This document shows, piece by piece, positions 5,414-6,434 of a DNA stretch of 6,434 bases. Source of the stretch: Acidimicrobiia bacterium (GTDB lineage Bacteria; Actinomycetota; Acidimicrobiia; Acidimicrobiales; JACDCH01); assembly GCA_013694495.1 (NCBI GenBank), contig JACDCH010000197.1:1-6434 (forward strand), read 5' to 3'. The notes beneath the pieces were generated by a model that saw only the letters and a list, made by a program, of their open reading frames with translations, had not been told where the DNA came from and searched no databases. Every line of letters starts with the position of its first letter. Position 1 is the stretch's first letter. A program made the position numbers and the translations under genes.

Positions 5414-6327
5414 CGGGCGAGGGCGGCTGGGCGGGAGATGATCTCTTGGTAGCGCACCCGTCGAACCTCGTGGCCCGCGACCCGGAGGGCAGCGTCACGG
5501 GCGGCATCGGCTCGTTTCTCCATCGCCGAGTCGTGCGCGGTCGAGTCGACCTCGACGACGAAGCGGCCCTGGGGCCAACAGAAGTCGACCCGGCCGATCC
5601 AGCCATCGGGTCCGCTGATGTCCACTTGGCGCTCCGGCGGCGGCAGCCCGAACGCCTCGAGGAAGTCGACGAACAGCCGCTCCGTGTCCGACTCCGTGGG
5701 CACGTAGTCCGCGTCGCAGGTGAGGAGGAGCCGCCGGACGAGGCACGTGCCCGCCCGGCCCCGCTCGGCCAACACCAGCAGGACGGCGGTCTCGAGCACG
5801 AACGTCACCCCCCGTCGAGCGACGCAGTCGTCGTAGACGGCCCGCATGAAGAGCTCGTGAGCTGGGTGGTTCACCGACATCCGGTGGGGTGGTCGGGCAC
5901 ACAGGTCGAAGAAGGCACGAGCCGGCGTCGTGACCGGGAAGCCGTCGACGATCGTCACATGCGAGGGTGGCAACCGGTTCGTCTGCCAGACCCGCCCGAC
6001 AGCTGTCCGGTGATCAGTGCCCCTCGTCACGAGCACCTCGATCGACTCATCGTCGCGGTAGCGGTAGAAGCCATGTCGACGCGCCGCGGTATGTCCACCG
6101 AGGGCCGCCCCCGGACCAGCCAGGTCCAGCGCGGCCTGGCAGCGGGCGTCGTGCGTCCAGGGGTGGTCCCGGAGCCGGTCGACTCCCCGACCGACCTGCA
6201 CCAGCAGCCCACGTCGTCGCATCTGGCGGATCGCGTGCGAGGGCACACCAAGCTTCGCGACTGCGGCCAGCAGCACGACGCCGTGGCGCGACGCCCCGTG
6301 CCTCGCCACGGCCGGCTCCCAGTGCAC
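5377..6327 (-). CDS. AbiEi-like winged-helix plus DUF559 (Vsr-like endonuclease fold) protein
   Basis: This is a 316-residue two-domain protein. The N-terminal part (about 15-65) has a helix-turn-helix pattern, G-V-P-S-H-A-I-R-Q-M-R-R-R-G-L-L, followed by a strand with V-G-R-G-V. This is typical of the AbiEi-type antitoxin domain. The middle has G-H-T-A-A-R-R-H-G-F and T-P-A-R-A-F-F-D-L. The C-terminal part (about 220-305) is DUF559, with E-S-D-T-E-R-L-F. R-V-D-F-C-W-P (D248) and F-V-V-E-V-D (E259, D261) carry the acidic residues of a PD-(D/E)xK-type core. A final H-E-V-R-R-V-R-Y strand follows. Such proteins are common orphans in actinobacteria and their activity is largely uncharacterised. 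DNA binding and nicking are inferred from fold. GTG 6327 was chosen because it lies 8 nt after a good -10 (leaderless). GTG 6333 is in frame but would precede the likely transcription start. The last codons and the TAG lie inside hairpin copy A. Confidence 0.85.
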   Translation of the reverse strand: MHWEPAVARHGASRHGVVLLAAVAKLGVPSHAIRQMRRRGLLVQVGRGVDRLRDHPWTHDARCQAALDLAGPGAALGGHTAARRHGFYRYRDDESIEVLVTRGTDHRTAVGRVWQTNRLPPSHVTIVDGFPVTTPARAFFDLCARPPHRMSVNHPAHELFMRAVYDDCVARRGVTFVLETAVLLVLAERGRAGTCLVRRLLLTCDADYVPTESDTERLFVDFLEAFGLPPPERQVDISGPDGWIGRVDFCWPQGRFVVEVDSTAHDSAMEKRADAARDAALRVAGHEVRRVRYQEIISRPAALARELGAAIVSRGR

Positions 6328-6334
6328 ACACACT

Positions 6335-6363
6335 CTTATGTCATTTCATGCGTCCACCGTCAA
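6335..6363 (-). promoter_or_regulatory. Sigma-70-like promoter for the DUF559 gene
   Basis: Read on the minus strand, TTGACG (6363-6358) and CATAAG (6340-6335) are separated by exactly 17 nt. The second in-frame GTG (6327) is the eighth base after the -10, with no Shine-Dalgarno, so a leaderless transcript is likely. This is the best-formed promoter in the window. It lies between the gene and hairpin copy B, which starts 18 bp farther upstream. Confidence 0.6.
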
Positions 6364-6380
6364 TGTCGCCGCGCTACCTG

Positions 6381-6434
6381 CCGAATCGGGGGCAGCTATC
6401 GACGAATGGAGACGCTTGCTGCCCCCGATTGGAA
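6381..6434. repeat. Hairpin repeat copy B (upstream of the DUF559 gene)
   Basis: The arms aatcgggggcagc (6384-6396) and gctgcccccgatt (6418-6430) pair perfectly over 13 bp with a 21-nt loop (6397-6417). The loop is the same length as in copy A, with 17 of 21 bases shared. On the minus strand the frame aligned with the DUF559 C-terminus reads F-Q-S-G-A-A-S-V-S-I-R-R and then TAG at 6398-6396. It stays open to the window edge. This may be the 3' end of another minus-strand gene, but 12 codons are too few to call a CDS. The element may continue beyond the window. Confidence 0.85.

Noticed and set aside
5362..6434. Insertion sequence with terminal inverted repeats
   Set aside because: The two elements are in direct orientation and each is itself a hairpin. 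There is no transposase family motif and no visible target-site duplication.
1..6434. tRNA, rRNA, CRISPR array or phage attachment site
   Set aside because: No cloverleaf-like set of arms, no regularly spaced repeats, no rRNA-like segments and no integrase were seen on reading both strands.

Overview
The window is GC-rich throughout, with strong G/C preference at third codon positions and several GTG starts. It also has genes packed with overlapping stop and start codons, an F420-type (LLM) oxidoreductase, and -10-like boxes placed so that mRNAs would be leaderless. Together these point to a chromosome of an actinomycetote, possibly an Acidimicrobiia-like or related soil/marine lineage. The class-level guess is inference only.

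Layout. (1) 1-165: the 3' end of a plus-strand gene, perhaps an FAD-dependent reductase. (2) 166-291: a short gap with two perfect inverted repeats. (3) 292-674: a decayed gene joining the start of a P-loop kinase-like ATPase to the tail of an LLM oxidoreductase, with a one-base frameshift. (4) 710-1141: a small plus-strand gene resembling PAAR-like spike-tip proteins, tail to tail with the next operon. (5) 4065 down to 1145: a tight minus-strand operon of LLM oxidoreductase, SDR, second SDR and 3-methyladenine DNA glycosylase I (tag). The first three are translationally coupled by 1- and 4-nt stop/start overlaps. (6) 4066-4125: a divergent control region with a perfect 17-bp palindrome between two -10-like boxes. 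(7) 4126-5325: a plus-strand acetyl-CoA acetyltransferase (thiolase) with all catalytic residues. (8) 5362-6434: a minus-strand gene for an AbiEi-like winged-helix plus DUF559 nuclease-fold protein, bracketed by two directly repeated, self-complementary 51-nt hairpin elements.

How the genes fit together. The thiolase and the divergent LLM-SDR-SDR genes look like one co-regulated catabolic unit for an acyl-CoA, steroid, terpenoid or similar alicyclic substrate. The two SDRs and the LLM enzyme would do redox steps and the thiolase the C-C cleavage. The shared palindrome is a plausible operator for a TetR-type repressor that is not encoded here. The tag gene appears to ride along as a repair gene at the operon end.

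The most unusual part is the right end. The hairpin repeat forms the last codons and stop of the DUF559 gene, and a second copy lies just upstream of that gene's promoter. The second copy keeps an aligned reading frame and stop codon. This could be a tandem DUF559 gene family with a built-in 3' hairpin, or a dispersed hairpin element associated with a nuclease-fold protein.
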